Shown one piece after another: positions 59,401 through 61,306 of a stretch of DNA of 64,000 bases; the first letter of the stretch is position 1; every line of letters starts with the position of its first letter. Below the pieces are notes generated by a model. The model saw only the letters and a list, made by a program, of their open reading frames with translations, was not told the origin of the DNA and ran no database searches. The stretch is from Lumbricus rubellus (Eukaryota > Annelida > Clitellata > Crassiclitellata > Lumbricidae), in contig OX243811.1 of the NCBI GenBank assembly GCA_945859605.1, positions 31,879,713 through 31,943,712 of the forward strand, given 5' to 3'. The position numbers were made by a program, and so were the translations under genes.

Positions 59401-61306
59401 CCTTGCTTCATAGCAGCCAGTCTCTGCTCCAGCTGCTTCTGAAGATGCTTGTACCTCAGGTGAGCCTCATTCAGCTGCTCCTCCCTTGATCCAGTCTCCT
59501 TCTCAAAGGAGCTCTAGGCATTACCAAACAACACCAAATCATTCAAGTCAATCCATTCAAAGTATATCATATTCAAAGTGCTATCAAACTGCTCTTAAAA
59601 CCCTTTAATGCCGAGATGGTAGTAAATGGTATGGAAAATCCTATACCCTCCGGCATTAAAGGGTTAACTTCTAATATTCATGCATCTGTTAATTCATTCA
59701 ATAATAATTCACTCATCCACAATTCCACATGCTCCTTATTTCATTCCTTATACATTCATTCATTTATTTATTCATTCATTCATCCATCCATTCATTCAGT
59801 CTCAGTCAGTCATTCATTCCGTTTCTTTCAGTCATTAGCCGACTTACTCATCAACAATTTGTCACTGTACAATTAAATCTTGTTGAAAGACATCATCAAG
59901 TTTGTGCTTTGATTAGGAATCCAGGACAACACCTGTGATGGTGTGACCCTAAGCAACTGTGCATGACAGCTACAGCATTAGAGAAAGCTCAAAGCTGTAC
60001 ACTCAACATTCCAAAGTACAAGCACTGCCAATCCACCACTTATATGCATCACACAACGCCAGACAAGATTTCATCGTATTACAGCATGCTACATTTACAT
60101 TACATTAATCATCAGCTTTACATACAAATGCCTAGCTAATTTAATGCTGCATTTGAAATTTTTTGAATCCTTCAACACAGATATAGCAAAGCAGTCCTAA
60201 GGCATCTTTTCAAGAACAACATTCAGAGACGATGCATTTCTACGACTCACGTAGTTTTGATTGTCCTTCGTATTCATCTGTTTCAGATGACTGTAGAACT
60301 GCTTCAATTCACTCTCCATGTCAAAGATCTCTTCTTTCGCTGCTCGCATCGCTGCATCGATGCTCTCTGCTTCCTTCTGAAGACGACTCATCTGGAAAAG
60401 AAAACGACCAAAAAACACGATCAACTGCGACAATCAATGGCTGACTGACTGATTGACAACTGATAAAAGTTAAGTAAAGACATCATACGCATGCATTGAT
60501 AAAAGTTAAGTAAAGACATCTTACACATGCATTGATAAAAGTTAAGTAAAGACATCTTACACAATAATACACATGCATTGATGAAAGTTAAGTAAAGACA
60601 TCTTACACATGCATATAGGACCTATAGGTACGTAATCCAGCAATTAGTCTTAGTTCACTGATTGCAAATTGCAACATTGACTGACTTATATTCTAATTGT
60701 ATATCTTGCATTTTTCTTTTAATTAAACATTTACTTAGGTTTTCATAAAAAGCTGACTTACTGTTGCCTAATATGGCAGATACGGCAAGATCATAAGGCA
60801 CATGGATAAAAAAACTTTGACATCAAGATTATGCAGCCTCGTGTGGAATGTTTTGAAATCGCTTTCGACTGGGTTTTACAGTCAAAGAGAACATTTTATA
60901 TTACCATACTACATTACTACACTATACTTCTATTTAAATTTACTGAGCATTGGTAAACAATATTATCTTTGAGGATTTGTGCTCTAGAAATTGATGTTTT
61001 ATGTGTAAAAAATGACAAATTCACAACCGACTCATCAGTCACAATGCATCACATAATAATATTAGAATTATCATCAATCAACCAATAGAATGATTGATCA
61101 GCTGGAAAATATTATCTACGAATTGGACGACTGACTGATAAGTAAAAAATATCAAAGCACCTTTTTGGATTTTTCCATGAGGTTATTGCTGACGATTTGT
61201 TTTCCATTTTCTGTCGACTGAAGTCGTTGTCGTTCCTTACTCGCTTGGCTAACGTTCAGTTCAGCTCTTTCCAGTTCAGATCGCAGGCGTTGAAGATAAT
61301 TTTCGG
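12331..61306 (-). CDS. CNTRL: Centriolin (partial, 41 exons, 3' complete)
   Basis: A centrosome and midbody scaffold protein, in vertebrates a subdistal appendage component needed for cytokinesis. Forty-one coding exons were assembled from splice sites and reading phase: 5786 nt, 1927 codons plus TGA. The 5' end is open, since the first visible exon starts with 2 nt of a split codon. Human centriolin is about 2325 residues with LRRs near the N-terminus, so roughly 400 or more residues, including the LRRs, should lie beyond the right edge. The visible order is an N-side coiled coil (exons w1-w10), a Ser-rich segment (w11), a Tyr/Pro/Gln/Gly-rich low-complexity segment (w15-w17), CNVPEHHDL (w18), a long C-terminal coiled coil (w19-w40) and a Ser-rich tail (w41). 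This is the order in vertebrate centriolin, with recognisable matches throughout. Introns hold nearly all the mobile elements in the window. Exon limits come from the sequence; the name comes from family knowledge. The donor of w20 and the limits of w37-w39 are least certain. Confidence 0.93.
12515..12620 (+). repeat. (CA)n-type microsatellite
   Basis: CA repeats broken by GCATG words in the last CNTRL intron. Confidence 0.9.
12903..13058 (+). mobile_element. Non-LTR retrotransposon C-terminal remnant
   Basis: 51 codons plus TGA read [20 protein letters not shown]... to [18 protein letters not shown] near the end is typical of the region after the reverse transcriptase in several LINE clades. 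The rest of the element is missing. It sits in the CNTRL intron on the opposite strand. Confidence 0.65.
13819..14490 (+). repeat. 43-bp satellite, 15 full copies
   Basis: Tandem units of TGCAACGTTTTTGATTACAG followed by ATCCAATGTGCCACTGAATAGAC. There are fifteen complete copies and a truncated sixteenth. Variants are C/T at one position, and two units with a longer T run and no G (TTTTTATTACAG). Each unit holds a T-rich tract followed by ATTACAG, like a splice acceptor, on the strand opposite to CNTRL. Confidence 0.95.
14537..14635 (-). CDS. CNTRL: CNTRL exon w40
   Basis: 99 bp, phase 0 to 0. The peptide is [20 protein letters not shown]... to IMQQAEE. The acceptor is TTCTAG and the donor GTAAGT. 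Confidence 0.83.
15035..16001. mobile_element. Tc1/mariner-type element with long inverted repeats
   Basis: A 967-bp element starting CACTGTGTCCGG and ending CCGGACACAGTG between TA and TA (15033-15034, 16002-16003). The inverted repeats extend about 165 bp to the TGACGTCATAATGACGTC zone. The + strand interior (15490-15720) keeps transposase-like text, including [13 protein letters not shown], but it is frameshifted. It is a decayed copy in a CNTRL intron. Confidence 0.87.
16414..16512 (-). CDS. CNTRL: CNTRL exon w39
   Basis: 99 bp, phase 0 to 0. The peptide is [20 protein letters not shown]... to KAKQDSIK. The donor GTAAGT is very strong. I see no clear counterpart in vertebrates, so it rests on splice signals and phase. 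Confidence 0.68.
16940..17074 (-). CDS. CNTRL: CNTRL exon w38
   Basis: 135 bp, phase 0 to 0. The peptide is [20 protein letters not shown]... to LRESLNLH. The donor GTGGTG is weak; the acceptor CCACAG is good. Confidence 0.75.
17300..17336 (+). repeat. (CAA)n microsatellite
   Basis: A short CAA run in a CNTRL intron. Confidence 0.8.
17873..17913. repeat. Hairpin flanked by direct repeats
   Basis: ATGGCCATCCGGCGATGC and GCATCGTTGGACGGCCAT form a stem with a 4-5 nt loop. CCATGGTGTACTAAGAAAGA upstream (from 17832) recurs just after the hairpin with one change. This looks like a small inserted foldback unit. Confidence 0.6.
18353..18433 (-). CDS. CNTRL: CNTRL exon w37
   Basis: 81 bp, phase 0 to 0. 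The peptide is [20 protein letters not shown], then LKSDLQF, similar to the DAMRTLKSEVKDEI region. A GTTTGT donor 4 nt earlier would break the frame. Confidence 0.8.
18640..18882 (-). mobile_element. tRNA-derived SINE with LINE-type tail
   Basis: The minus strand starts GGGGCACGGTGGTGTAGTGG (A box) and has GGTTCGAAGC (B box). It ends with GGGAGCGCCTCTGAGTAGA...GGGGCGCTAT and AATAAATG repeats, the same 3' tail as the LINE copies in this window. Confidence 0.85.
19106..19246 (-). CDS. CNTRL: CNTRL exon w36, RANRLVDEM motif
   Basis: 141 bp, phase 0 to 0. It contains [20 protein letters not shown], matching RARRLMKELNQMQYEYTELK in the human protein. This is the best anchor near the C-terminus. 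Confidence 0.92.
19699..19799 (-). CDS. CNTRL: CNTRL exon w35
   Basis: 101 bp, 2 nt in, phase 0 out. The peptide is [20 protein letters not shown]... to QKLLIA, similar to the QLSEREQQLVEK region of human centriolin. The donor is GTAAGA. Confidence 0.85.
20398..20488 (-). CDS. CNTRL: CNTRL exon w34
   Basis: 91 bp, phase 0 in, 1 nt out. The peptide is [20 protein letters not shown]... to DRIKNL. The donor is GTAAAC. An inverted duplication of adjacent intron starts 16 bp upstream of its acceptor side. Confidence 0.78.
20504..21146. repeat. Inverted duplication in a CNTRL intron
   Basis: The arms are 20504-20678 and 20927-21146. The left arm starts AACGTCTGGAAATTCC and the right arm ends with its complement. 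Both contain a TAG/CAG (or complementary) trinucleotide run of different length. The space between them holds a copy of a segment that also occurs as a direct repeat at about 21330-21452. Confidence 0.88.
20757..20882 (+). repeat. Direct repeat, first copy
   Basis: The segment from AAACTAGAAATAGCCAACCG to TTGGAGCAGCATAA recurs almost unchanged at 21330-21452. Its end, CTCCAAGAACATCTTGGAG, is a 19-bp palindrome that is also present at 20687-20705. Confidence 0.85.
21330..21452 (+). repeat. Direct repeat, second copy
   Basis: The second copy of the 20757-20882 segment, completing a mixed direct/inverted rearrangement. Confidence 0.85.
21545..21744 (-). mobile_element. tRNA-derived SINE, second copy
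   Basis: Same layout as 18640-18882 but more diverged. A tRNA-like head lies at the right (minus-strand AGCACAGTGGTGTACTGGTG), and AGGCGCTTTAGCAAATG with a T-rich tail at the left. Confidence 0.78.
23160..23261 (-). CDS. CNTRL: CNTRL exon w33
   Basis: 102 bp, phase 0 to 0. The peptide is [20 protein letters not shown]... to VEVLSLE. The donor is GTAGAT. Confidence 0.78.
23545..24372 (+). mobile_element. LINE reverse transcriptase, 5' part of a split copy
   Basis: A 5'-truncated non-LTR retrotransposon of CR1/L2/jockey-like type. RT motifs in order: [27 protein letters not shown], a [15 protein letters not shown] version of the first catalytic Asp block, and [13 protein letters not shown]. 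The expected YADD box reads FAHDVQ, so one catalytic Asp is lost. At 24372 the frame is cut by the LTR element. The other half continues at 31358. Confidence 0.9.
24368..24372 (+). repeat. Target-site duplication, left
   Basis: ACTTC, matching 31353-31357; a 5-bp duplication typical of Ty3/Gypsy integration. Confidence 0.92.
24373..24892 (-). repeat. 3' LTR
   Basis: 520 bp, TG...CA ends, identical to the other LTR on visual comparison. Confidence 0.95.
24893..24920 (-). promoter_or_regulatory. Polypurine tract
   Basis: The minus strand reads AAAAGAAAGGAAGGAGGTAA immediately upstream of the 3' LTR, the plus-strand priming site for reverse transcription. Confidence 0.8.
25010..30451 (-). CDS. 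Gag-Pol polyprotein, Gmr1 order (PR-IN-RT-RH)
   Basis: 1813 residues in a single frame with no gag/pol frameshift. Residues 1-60 are a small helical start. About 85-300 is a very charged Glu/Arg/Lys/Gln coiled coil. About 300-480 is a retrotransposon gag-like capsid region. A CX2CX4HX4C zinc knuckle is at 580-593. The protease DSG is at 701-703. After an acidic linker come the integrase H2C2 zinc finger ([10 protein letters not shown]...CKSCEKC) and core D1036, D1096, E1132 with 35 residues between the last two. The reverse transcriptase follows, with YVDD (D1549, D1550), then RNase H starting near D1698 ([14 protein letters not shown]) with TDHNPL. Integrase before RT is the copia-like order known from Gmr1-group Ty3/Gypsy elements of deuterostomes. 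All catalytic residues I can check are present. Met at 30451 is the first in-frame start. Confidence 0.95.
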   Translation of the reverse strand: MEKLTEKKQANIKKMSTDRLIKLLIEADLDAEEVEQMSREELMRNLAEVWAKKEEEEGAVGGVAEKPVEKPEAPMSIEALLQFMMMSRQEEKQKEEQRRQEEKERKQEEKERKQEEKELRQQEIEKAERMRQQEIDMQKQQFQLQLEQMKLDRDEAERRRMELMIEYEKARKSDEEIRKQQIEDKKAREEEKEKMRLQELERAEEIRQEEFQAGKDNLEKAEREREEQMQLEQKKLAIKEAQLKEMAIEKEERRKQLELLQQKIEQEELRRIEDQDRLKKRDEDDRKSREVSEQIRLRESETMVSKIKKIGDAMKHVLPKMPYDMMEVPLYFETVENAFNSFAVEKQYWVKLLLPLMTPRARTVLNRLSFENLDKYDAVKEHLLKEFKLTAREYRSRFADAKKTAEETYTMFTARLKNLLNYYVRSRRVDKDYEKLFDLLVADKLKECLPPGPLQFVLAKEGTECLEASNVADLADIHVNNRIGVMFQDKPKFEAWDNSPKQPKWNKDSKDTGSQAKSNDAKKDDYSGKQWSQDKQQSTWDRQAYNRTPPLGRPTESNASYTPYNKWENKEQRSFIKKRCHNCNSDKHLIKHCQAPGAANLRKNFSRSAENLRVNQIQVINAPPGWEEQCNQETEVKSVMKCTPQFTILKEAIKTISIAENCRETKSKEECQRIKKISLQHVNVEIRGTDGQPVQVEALIDSGTEIPVINEELLKGTTVEEIGRVHLQCVAGEPIPAKLVKIEVRMSGRNEGTATEDRTINIAPYLTLVCASISAELCKENPEKFLLHPEIIAELKEVPPISILQGELQANVTTRAQSRRAEVEDGEDETINESSQEDDTESEDELSIQDDERTTSENNETEEEMAACERNDSEDSGSDAELETSMRDLFTENSNDERQLEDAKKFEEQQRNDESLKSWWRIAEDQGSEFSVVNGLLYKKHQMLDQLVYQLVLPKERRIQVMELAHESVFGGHLGEEKTRERIKLSFVWPKMRRDVVKFCKSCEKCQLKARSLVMDRVPITPIPREDVPFRRMTMDVVGPIEPKSAAGHKYCLCIVDSCTRWPTIFLLKSLTAKAVCEALMKLFIDVGVPSVITSDRGTNFTASLTREFLKLMGCCPRFDSPGHPEAAGLVERWNQTFKKMVHHVIVENPRQWHKIIPFTVWALREVPNATTGVAPYLLVYGKMPRGPLTILKESWTKEINLPPNIGVQPAKYLKNLRADMEKALIFAENCAEEKQKQYASQYNKRAKDKEFEPGENVIVLYPTSTNKLISRWHGPCTVLQRRSKYSYLVDMNENGRRIVHANKMRKFIARTLSCGLIVEEDDEFGSVVELPLKEDHAETTQKSLQLDYEQIGHFTSEQQKQLLDVLNRYADRFSDKPGLCTLVEHEVVLRPDFREKEFTAYRIPLIYRAEVDKQIQEMLKANIIQPSSSRMASPLVIVKKKDGSLRLACDYRYVNSYTENCRYPMPIVNDVLSKVGKSKFISVLDCRSAYWTCPVKKSDQWKTAFVTHSGLYEFTRVPFGMINSGRTFVKAINMILQPINAFTEPYVDDIAVHSDDWNIHLKHLELFLKQIRLHNVTLNLKKCVFGKSEVKFIGHLIGSGKKMMNPDRIDSLINLKNPETKKQVKQMLGFFGFYRQFICNFAEIAKPLTDLTSKQTPENIIWTQDHQKSFDSLKEIVLSNVILYMFEVGKPFNLYCDSSDFAVGAVLSQVDDEGIERPVSFISQKLTDTQRRWATIEKEAYAIIWALNKLKEIIIGSKINVFTDHNPLVYLTESMSKSAKLVRWSLSLQNFDILLNYKKGKLNVVADCLSRL
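30452..30832 (-). other. Leader of the LTR element
   Basis: About 380 bp between the 5' LTR and the gag start. Just inside the LTR lies the primer-binding site, then three to four tandem 20-bp units with GATAACGATCCAAGTTGCAG (30741-30815). Confidence 0.75.
30813..30830 (-). promoter_or_regulatory. Primer-binding site
   Basis: The minus strand TGGTGTCGTTGCGGTGAG starts 2 nt from the LTR. It begins with TGG, complementary to the CCA end of a tRNA. I could not name the tRNA. Confidence 0.65.
30833..31352 (-). repeat. 5' LTR
   Basis: 520 bp. It carries the presumed promoter of the element on the minus strand. Confidence 0.95.
31353..31357 (+). repeat. Target-site duplication, right
   Basis: ACTTC. 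Removing the element and one copy restores an uninterrupted LINE frame across the junction. Confidence 0.92.
31358..32170 (+). mobile_element. LINE 3' part of the split copy, with tail
   Basis: Continues the LINE at 23545-24372. The RT thumb and C-terminal region contain [32 protein letters not shown] and [16 protein letters not shown], with a stop near 32108. The tail holds GGGAGCGCCTCTGAACGG...AGAGGCGCTTTATAAATG, then AATAC repeats. Confidence 0.92.
33058..33141 (-). CDS. CNTRL: CNTRL exon w32
   Basis: 84 bp, phase 0 to 0. The peptide is [20 protein letters not shown]... to KELKQ. The next intron (33057 down to 23262) is about 9.8 kb and holds the nested LINE/LTR insertion. Confidence 0.85.
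33160..33265 (-). mobile_element. LINE 3' tail
   Basis: The minus strand has GGGAGCGCCTCTGATTAGG...GAGGCACTTTATAAATCC, then an ATA-rich tail. It is a 5'-truncated copy beside exon w32. Confidence 0.72.
33485..33690 (+). repeat. Degenerate tandem repeat
   Basis: GTGGACAC...TGACCTG..TTTTGG-type units of about 35-40 bp, poorly conserved, between exons w32 and w31. Confidence 0.55.
33907..33980 (-). CDS. CNTRL: CNTRL exon w31
   Basis: 74 bp, 2 nt in, phase 0 out. The peptide is [20 protein letters not shown], then GLTE. The donor is GTTAGA. Confidence 0.8.
34039..34301 (+). repeat. 32-bp minisatellite, eight copies
   Basis: Units of TGATTGGTTGGATGATTAAT followed by TGTGTCAGTGTT, nearly identical, in the intron 5' of exon w31. 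Confidence 0.95.
34707..34751 (-). CDS. CNTRL: CNTRL exon w30, micro-exon
   Basis: 45 bp, 2 nt in, 1 nt out. The peptide is [15 protein letters not shown]. Its last 15 residues resemble the end of w29 (LRSQIEG), so it may be a partial exon duplication. The frame works with it included or skipped (45 nt), so it could be a cassette exon. Confidence 0.65.
34908..35065 (-). CDS. CNTRL: CNTRL exon w29
   Basis: 158 bp, 1 nt in, 1 nt out. The peptide is [20 protein letters not shown]... to [10 protein letters not shown]. The donor is GTCAGA. Confidence 0.86.
35690..35800. repeat. C/G-run inverted repeat
   Basis: GGGCATATTCCCC... and GGGGAATATGTCC face each other around TCTGTAACTGTCTGG. A probable small palindromic insertion; its ends were not resolved. 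Confidence 0.5.
35920..36137 (-). CDS. CNTRL: CNTRL exon w28
   Basis: 218 bp, phase 0 in, 2 nt out. The peptide is [20 protein letters not shown]... to LSANVADLN. The donor is GTTAGA. Confidence 0.86.
36734..37857. mobile_element. hAT element with internal 230-bp tandem repeats
   Basis: 1124 bp. The left end CAGTGACGTAACTAG matches the complement of the right end (CAGGGACGTAACTAG). An 8-bp duplication, CAGAAGAC, lies at 36726-36733 and 37858-37865. Inside are three full 230-bp units starting near 36892, 37122 and 37352, and a partial fourth at 37582, differing by only one or two bases. There is no transposase. It sits in the w28-w27 intron. Confidence 0.92.
38539..38790 (-). CDS. CNTRL: CNTRL exon w27
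   Basis: 252 bp, phase 0 to 0. The peptide is [20 protein letters not shown]..., then a highly charged coiled coil to TRLVSKQEE. The donor is GTATGG. Confidence 0.88.
38810..38880. repeat. 71-bp dispersed hairpin repeat, copy 1
   Basis: It starts TTAACCCTTTAATG and ends CATTAAAGGGTTAA. The centre is GAGATGGTAGTACATGG. The same unit recurs at 59599-59667. Confidence 0.85.
40002..40088 (-). CDS. CNTRL: CNTRL exon w26
   Basis: 87 bp, phase 0 to 0. The peptide is [20 protein letters not shown]... to GNRLQS. The donor GTATGT is strong. Confidence 0.83.
40361..40369 (+). repeat. 9-bp target-site duplication, left
   Basis: ACGACAAGC, repeated at 41258-41266. Confidence 0.82.
40370..41257. mobile_element. 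Inverted-repeat element with 9-bp target duplication (MULE-like?)
   Basis: 888 bp. Both ends are built of CCCCGTCAAAACAG and CCCCGTCATAATCG units in opposite orientation, forming inverted repeats of more than 100 bp. The duplication ACGACAAGC lies on both sides. The interior has a second nested set of inverted repeats (AGCTGGATGAA, TTTATAGATCTTAAATAGAAG). There is no reading frame. A 9-bp duplication fits MuDR-like elements, but the family is a guess. Confidence 0.8.
41701..41865 (-). CDS. CNTRL: CNTRL exon w25
   Basis: 165 bp, phase 0 to 0. The peptide is [20 protein letters not shown]... to SKRKEIQ. The donor is GTCAGA. Confidence 0.87.
42102..42147 (-). CDS. CNTRL: CNTRL exon w24, micro-exon
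   Basis: 46 bp, 1 nt in, phase 0 out. It encodes [16 protein letters not shown], matching KLQKDIEMAERNED. The acceptor is TTGCAG and the donor GTAGGC. Confidence 0.78.
42340..42740 (-). mobile_element. Decayed LINE C-terminal fragment
   Basis: The minus strand in shifting frames gives [19 protein letters not shown] and [17 protein letters not shown], the conserved end of CR1/L2/jockey-like ORF2. Stops and frameshifts are present. Confidence 0.7.
42741..42905 (-). mobile_element. LINE 3' end with AATG tail
   Basis: The minus strand reads [16 protein letters not shown] then stop, then the GAGCGCCTCTGAGTAG...GCGCTATATAAAT tail and (AATG)n. Confidence 0.85.
43124..43374 (-). CDS. CNTRL: CNTRL exon w23
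   Basis: 251 bp, phase 0 in, 2 nt out. The peptide is [20 protein letters not shown]... with [20 protein letters not shown], matching the INKIVAAKDSDFQCLSKKKE stretch of the human protein. Confidence 0.9.
43437..43667 (-). mobile_element. tRNA-derived SINE with AATAC tail
   Basis: The minus-strand head TGGTGGCTAATTGATTAGAG and GGTTCAATCC resemble tRNA A and B boxes. The left end is a GTATT repeat, as in the AATAC-type LINE tails. Confidence 0.75.
43874..44081 (-). CDS. CNTRL: CNTRL exon w22, [11 protein letters not shown] motif
   Basis: 208 bp, 1 nt in, phase 0 out. It contains [16 protein letters not shown] and [20 protein letters not shown]. The second stretch matches CIEKTLLKRRSELREADRLL of human centriolin almost residue for residue. 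Confidence 0.93.
44515..44648 (+). mobile_element. LINE 3' tail, AATAC-type
   Basis: CCTTTTCTCTTGGGG...GCACTTCTGAAAGGCTCTTG...GAGAGAAGCATTTGAT, ending in AATACAA-like repeats. Confidence 0.75.
44736..44899 (-). CDS. CNTRL: CNTRL exon w21
   Basis: 164 bp, phase 0 in, 2 nt out. The peptide is [20 protein letters not shown]... to GRAERRNF. The donor is GTATGA. Confidence 0.83.
45443..45502 (-). CDS. CNTRL: CNTRL exon w20 (3' limit uncertain)
   Basis: 60 bp, phase 0 to 0 if the donor CGA|GTGAGC is used. The peptide is [20 protein letters not shown]. The frame stays open for another 270 nt with coiled-coil-like [16 protein letters not shown], so a later phase-0 donor (for example GTTTCC near 45390) is possible. 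Confidence 0.6.
45786..45851 (-). CDS. CNTRL: CNTRL exon w19
   Basis: 66 bp, phase 0 to 0. The peptide is [20 protein letters not shown], then EA. The donor is GTAAGT. Confidence 0.82.
46205..46318 (+). mobile_element. LINE 3' tail, AATAC-type
   Basis: Same tail as 44515-44648: CATTGGGAACGCTTCTTAAA...GAGAGAAGCATTTCATAAATGG, then AATAC-like repeats. Confidence 0.75.
46598..46636 (+). repeat. (AAAT)n/(AGAT)n microsatellite
   Basis: A short tetranucleotide run next to the w18 donor. Confidence 0.8.
46648..46748 (-). CDS. CNTRL: CNTRL exon w18, CNVPEHH motif
   Basis: 101 bp, 2 nt in, phase 0 out. After [12 protein letters not shown] it encodes [11 protein letters not shown], nearly identical to LHCNVPEHHNL in human centriolin directly after the Pro-rich segment. 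This is the clearest single anchor for the gene's identity. The donor is GTGAGA. Confidence 0.93.
47075..47366 (-). mobile_element. tRNA-derived SINE
   Basis: The minus strand begins GTGCGACCTGGTGGCGGACC with B-box GGGTTCGACTCCGGGTAACG, then a body of about 200 bp. (TA)-rich microsatellites flank it. A body fragment recurs at 13697-13800. Confidence 0.82.
47445..47915 (-). CDS. CNTRL: CNTRL exon w17, Pro/Gln/Gly-rich
   Basis: 471 bp, 2 nt in, 1 nt out; the largest visible exon. About 157 residues rich in P, G, Q, S and A, with recurring GQP and short aromatic motifs such as GVTYLAGQS. It stands where vertebrate centriolin has its Pro-rich PPPGYMMYTVLPDG segment between the two coiled coils. 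The donor GTGGGA is followed by AT-rich intron. Reading on past this donor would run into a SINE, which is not coding. Confidence 0.85.
48393..48516 (-). CDS. CNTRL: CNTRL exon w16, low-complexity
   Basis: 124 bp, phase 0 in, 1 nt out. The peptide is [20 protein letters not shown]... to FVPKDDY. The donor is GTATGA. Confidence 0.8.
49437..49565 (+). repeat. 21-bp minisatellite
   Basis: About five units of ACAGAATAGTTGCACAAAAT plus C, ending just before exon w15. Confidence 0.85.
49584..49693 (-). CDS. CNTRL: CNTRL exon w15, low-complexity
   Basis: 110 bp, 2 nt in, phase 0 out. It encodes [20 protein letters not shown]... to DAKSSK, the start of the Pro/Gln/Tyr-rich middle segment. The donor is GTGAGT. 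Confidence 0.8.
50330..50541 (+). mobile_element. LINE 3' end with AATG tail
   Basis: Text across frames resembles the LINE C-terminus ([14 protein letters not shown] then stop), followed by GGGAGCGCCTCTGAGTAG...GAAGGGGCGCTATATAAATG and (AATG)n. Confidence 0.87.
50787..50891 (-). CDS. CNTRL: CNTRL exon w14
   Basis: 105 bp, 2 nt in, 1 nt out. The peptide is [20 protein letters not shown]... to DDEMRQK. The donor GTGAGT is strong. Confidence 0.83.
51580..51691 (-). CDS. CNTRL: CNTRL exon w13
   Basis: 112 bp, phase 0 in, 1 nt out. The peptide is [20 protein letters not shown]... to GRNRLH. A GTGCCA donor 4 nt further downstream was rejected because only GTCTGT keeps the frame into w14. Confidence 0.8.
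52030..52240 (+). repeat. ACCAATCCACACATCT-type and CATC repeats
   Basis: About five 20-bp units of CACTCACCAATCCAAACATC or a variant, then a CATC/CATT microsatellite. Confidence 0.85.
52404..52538 (-). CDS. CNTRL: CNTRL exon w12
   Basis: 135 bp, phase 0 to 0. The peptide is [20 protein letters not shown]..., ending in a Ser-rich [14 protein letters not shown]. The donor is GTGAAA. Confidence 0.82.
53255..53330 (-). mobile_element. Diverged LINE/SINE 3' tail
   Basis: A TTTATTTATTCATTCACTCA tail followed by TATAGTGCTCCTTCATGG..CTACTCAGGC, a degraded version of the GCGCT..CTCAGAGGC tail. Confidence 0.6.
53420..53490 (+). repeat. (AAT)n microsatellite
   Basis: A long ATA/AAT run just downstream of the w11 donor. 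Confidence 0.93.
53516..53839 (-). CDS. CNTRL: CNTRL exon w11, Ser/Thr-rich linker
   Basis: 324 bp, phase 0 to 0. It starts [20 protein letters not shown], passes through a Ser/Thr/Gly run of about 40 residues, then [20 protein letters not shown]. The second half fits the human ENVLEEIAELRRE region. The Ser/Gly linker looks lineage-specific. Confidence 0.85.
54555..54645 (+). mobile_element. LINE/SINE 3' tail with AATG repeats
   Basis: AGAGTGCCTCTGAGCAGA...GAAGAGACGCTATATC followed by (AATG)n. Confidence 0.75.
54671..54748 (-). CDS. CNTRL: CNTRL exon w10
   Basis: 78 bp, phase 0 to 0. The peptide is [20 protein letters not shown]... to LARER. The donor is GTAAGT. Confidence 0.85.
54940..55080 (+). 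repeat. (GAT)n microsatellite
   Basis: A GATGATGAT-rich tract with interruptions next to exon w9. A similar tract lies at 51345-51530. Confidence 0.85.
55136..55225 (-). CDS. CNTRL: CNTRL exon w9
   Basis: 90 bp, phase 0 to 0. The peptide is [20 protein letters not shown]... to QAIQTV. The donor GTAAGTAA is near-perfect. Confidence 0.85.
55625..55768 (-). CDS. CNTRL: CNTRL exon w8
   Basis: 144 bp, phase 0 to 0. The peptide runs from [20 protein letters not shown] to [11 protein letters not shown]. The donor GTAAGA is strong. Confidence 0.86.
56335..56469 (-). CDS. CNTRL: CNTRL exon w7
   Basis: 135 bp, phase 0 to 0. It contains [19 protein letters not shown], resembling the PEEVAARVDELRRKLK stretch of vertebrate centriolin. 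The donor is GTAAAT. Confidence 0.86.
56906..57040 (-). CDS. CNTRL: CNTRL exon w6
   Basis: 135 bp, phase 0 to 0. The peptide is [20 protein letters not shown]... to HKEFTELQ. The acceptor is TTTCAG and the donor GTGAAT. Confidence 0.86.
57583..57774 (-). CDS. CNTRL: CNTRL exon w5
   Basis: 192 bp, phase 0 to 0. The peptide is [20 protein letters not shown]... to ALRNEKQ, a heptad-rich coiled coil similar to the ELAELESALQEQ region of the human protein. Confidence 0.87.
57895..58112 (-). mobile_element. tRNA-derived SINE, second family
   Basis: The minus-strand head has GTGGGTAGTGTGCTGG and GGAAGTTCAAATCG as A and B boxes. The body contains AATGACCACAATGACC, and the end is GCCGAGGCTAAACAAATAAG. 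It differs from the 18640 family in body and tail. Confidence 0.7.
58523..58746 (-). CDS. CNTRL: CNTRL exon w4 (GC donor)
   Basis: 224 bp, 2 nt in, phase 0 out. It contains [17 protein letters not shown], aligning with the GISEYLGTIKGQATQAQN region of human centriolin. The only donor that keeps the frame is CAG followed by GCAAGA, a GC-AG intron. Confidence 0.88.
58870..59000 (+). mobile_element. LINE 3' tail with AATG repeats
   Basis: GGAAGTGCCTCTGAATAGAA...TTGAAGGGTTGCAATATAAA followed by (AATG)n. Confidence 0.75.
59010..59070 (+). repeat. (CA)n/(GACA)n microsatellite
   Basis: CA and GACA runs directly after the LINE tail. Confidence 0.85.
59360..59513 (-). CDS. CNTRL: CNTRL exon w3
   Basis: 154 bp, phase 0 in, 1 nt out. 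It encodes [20 protein letters not shown]... to QELNG. The acceptor is CCTAG and the donor GTAAGC. Confidence 0.83.
59599..59667. repeat. Dispersed hairpin repeat, copy 2
   Basis: AACCCTTTAATGCC ... GGCATTAAAGGGTTAA with the same GAGATGGTAGTA centre as 38810-38880. Confidence 0.85.
60251..60391 (-). CDS. CNTRL: CNTRL exon w2
   Basis: 141 bp, phase 0 to 0. The peptide is [20 protein letters not shown]... to KDNQNY. The donor GTGAGT is strong. Confidence 0.85.
60461..60612 (+). repeat. 36-bp minisatellite, four copies
   Basis: Units of TGATAAAAGTTAAGTAAAGA followed by CATCTTACACATGCAT. One unit carries a CAATAATA insertion. Confidence 0.9.
61161..61306 (-). CDS. CNTRL: CNTRL exon w1
   Basis: 146 bp. 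It starts with 2 nt of a split codon and ends in phase 0. The peptide begins [18 protein letters not shown] and ends MEKSKK, a coiled coil. The acceptor reads TTTCAG and the donor GTGCTT. It is the most 5' exon I can support. Confidence 0.8.
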
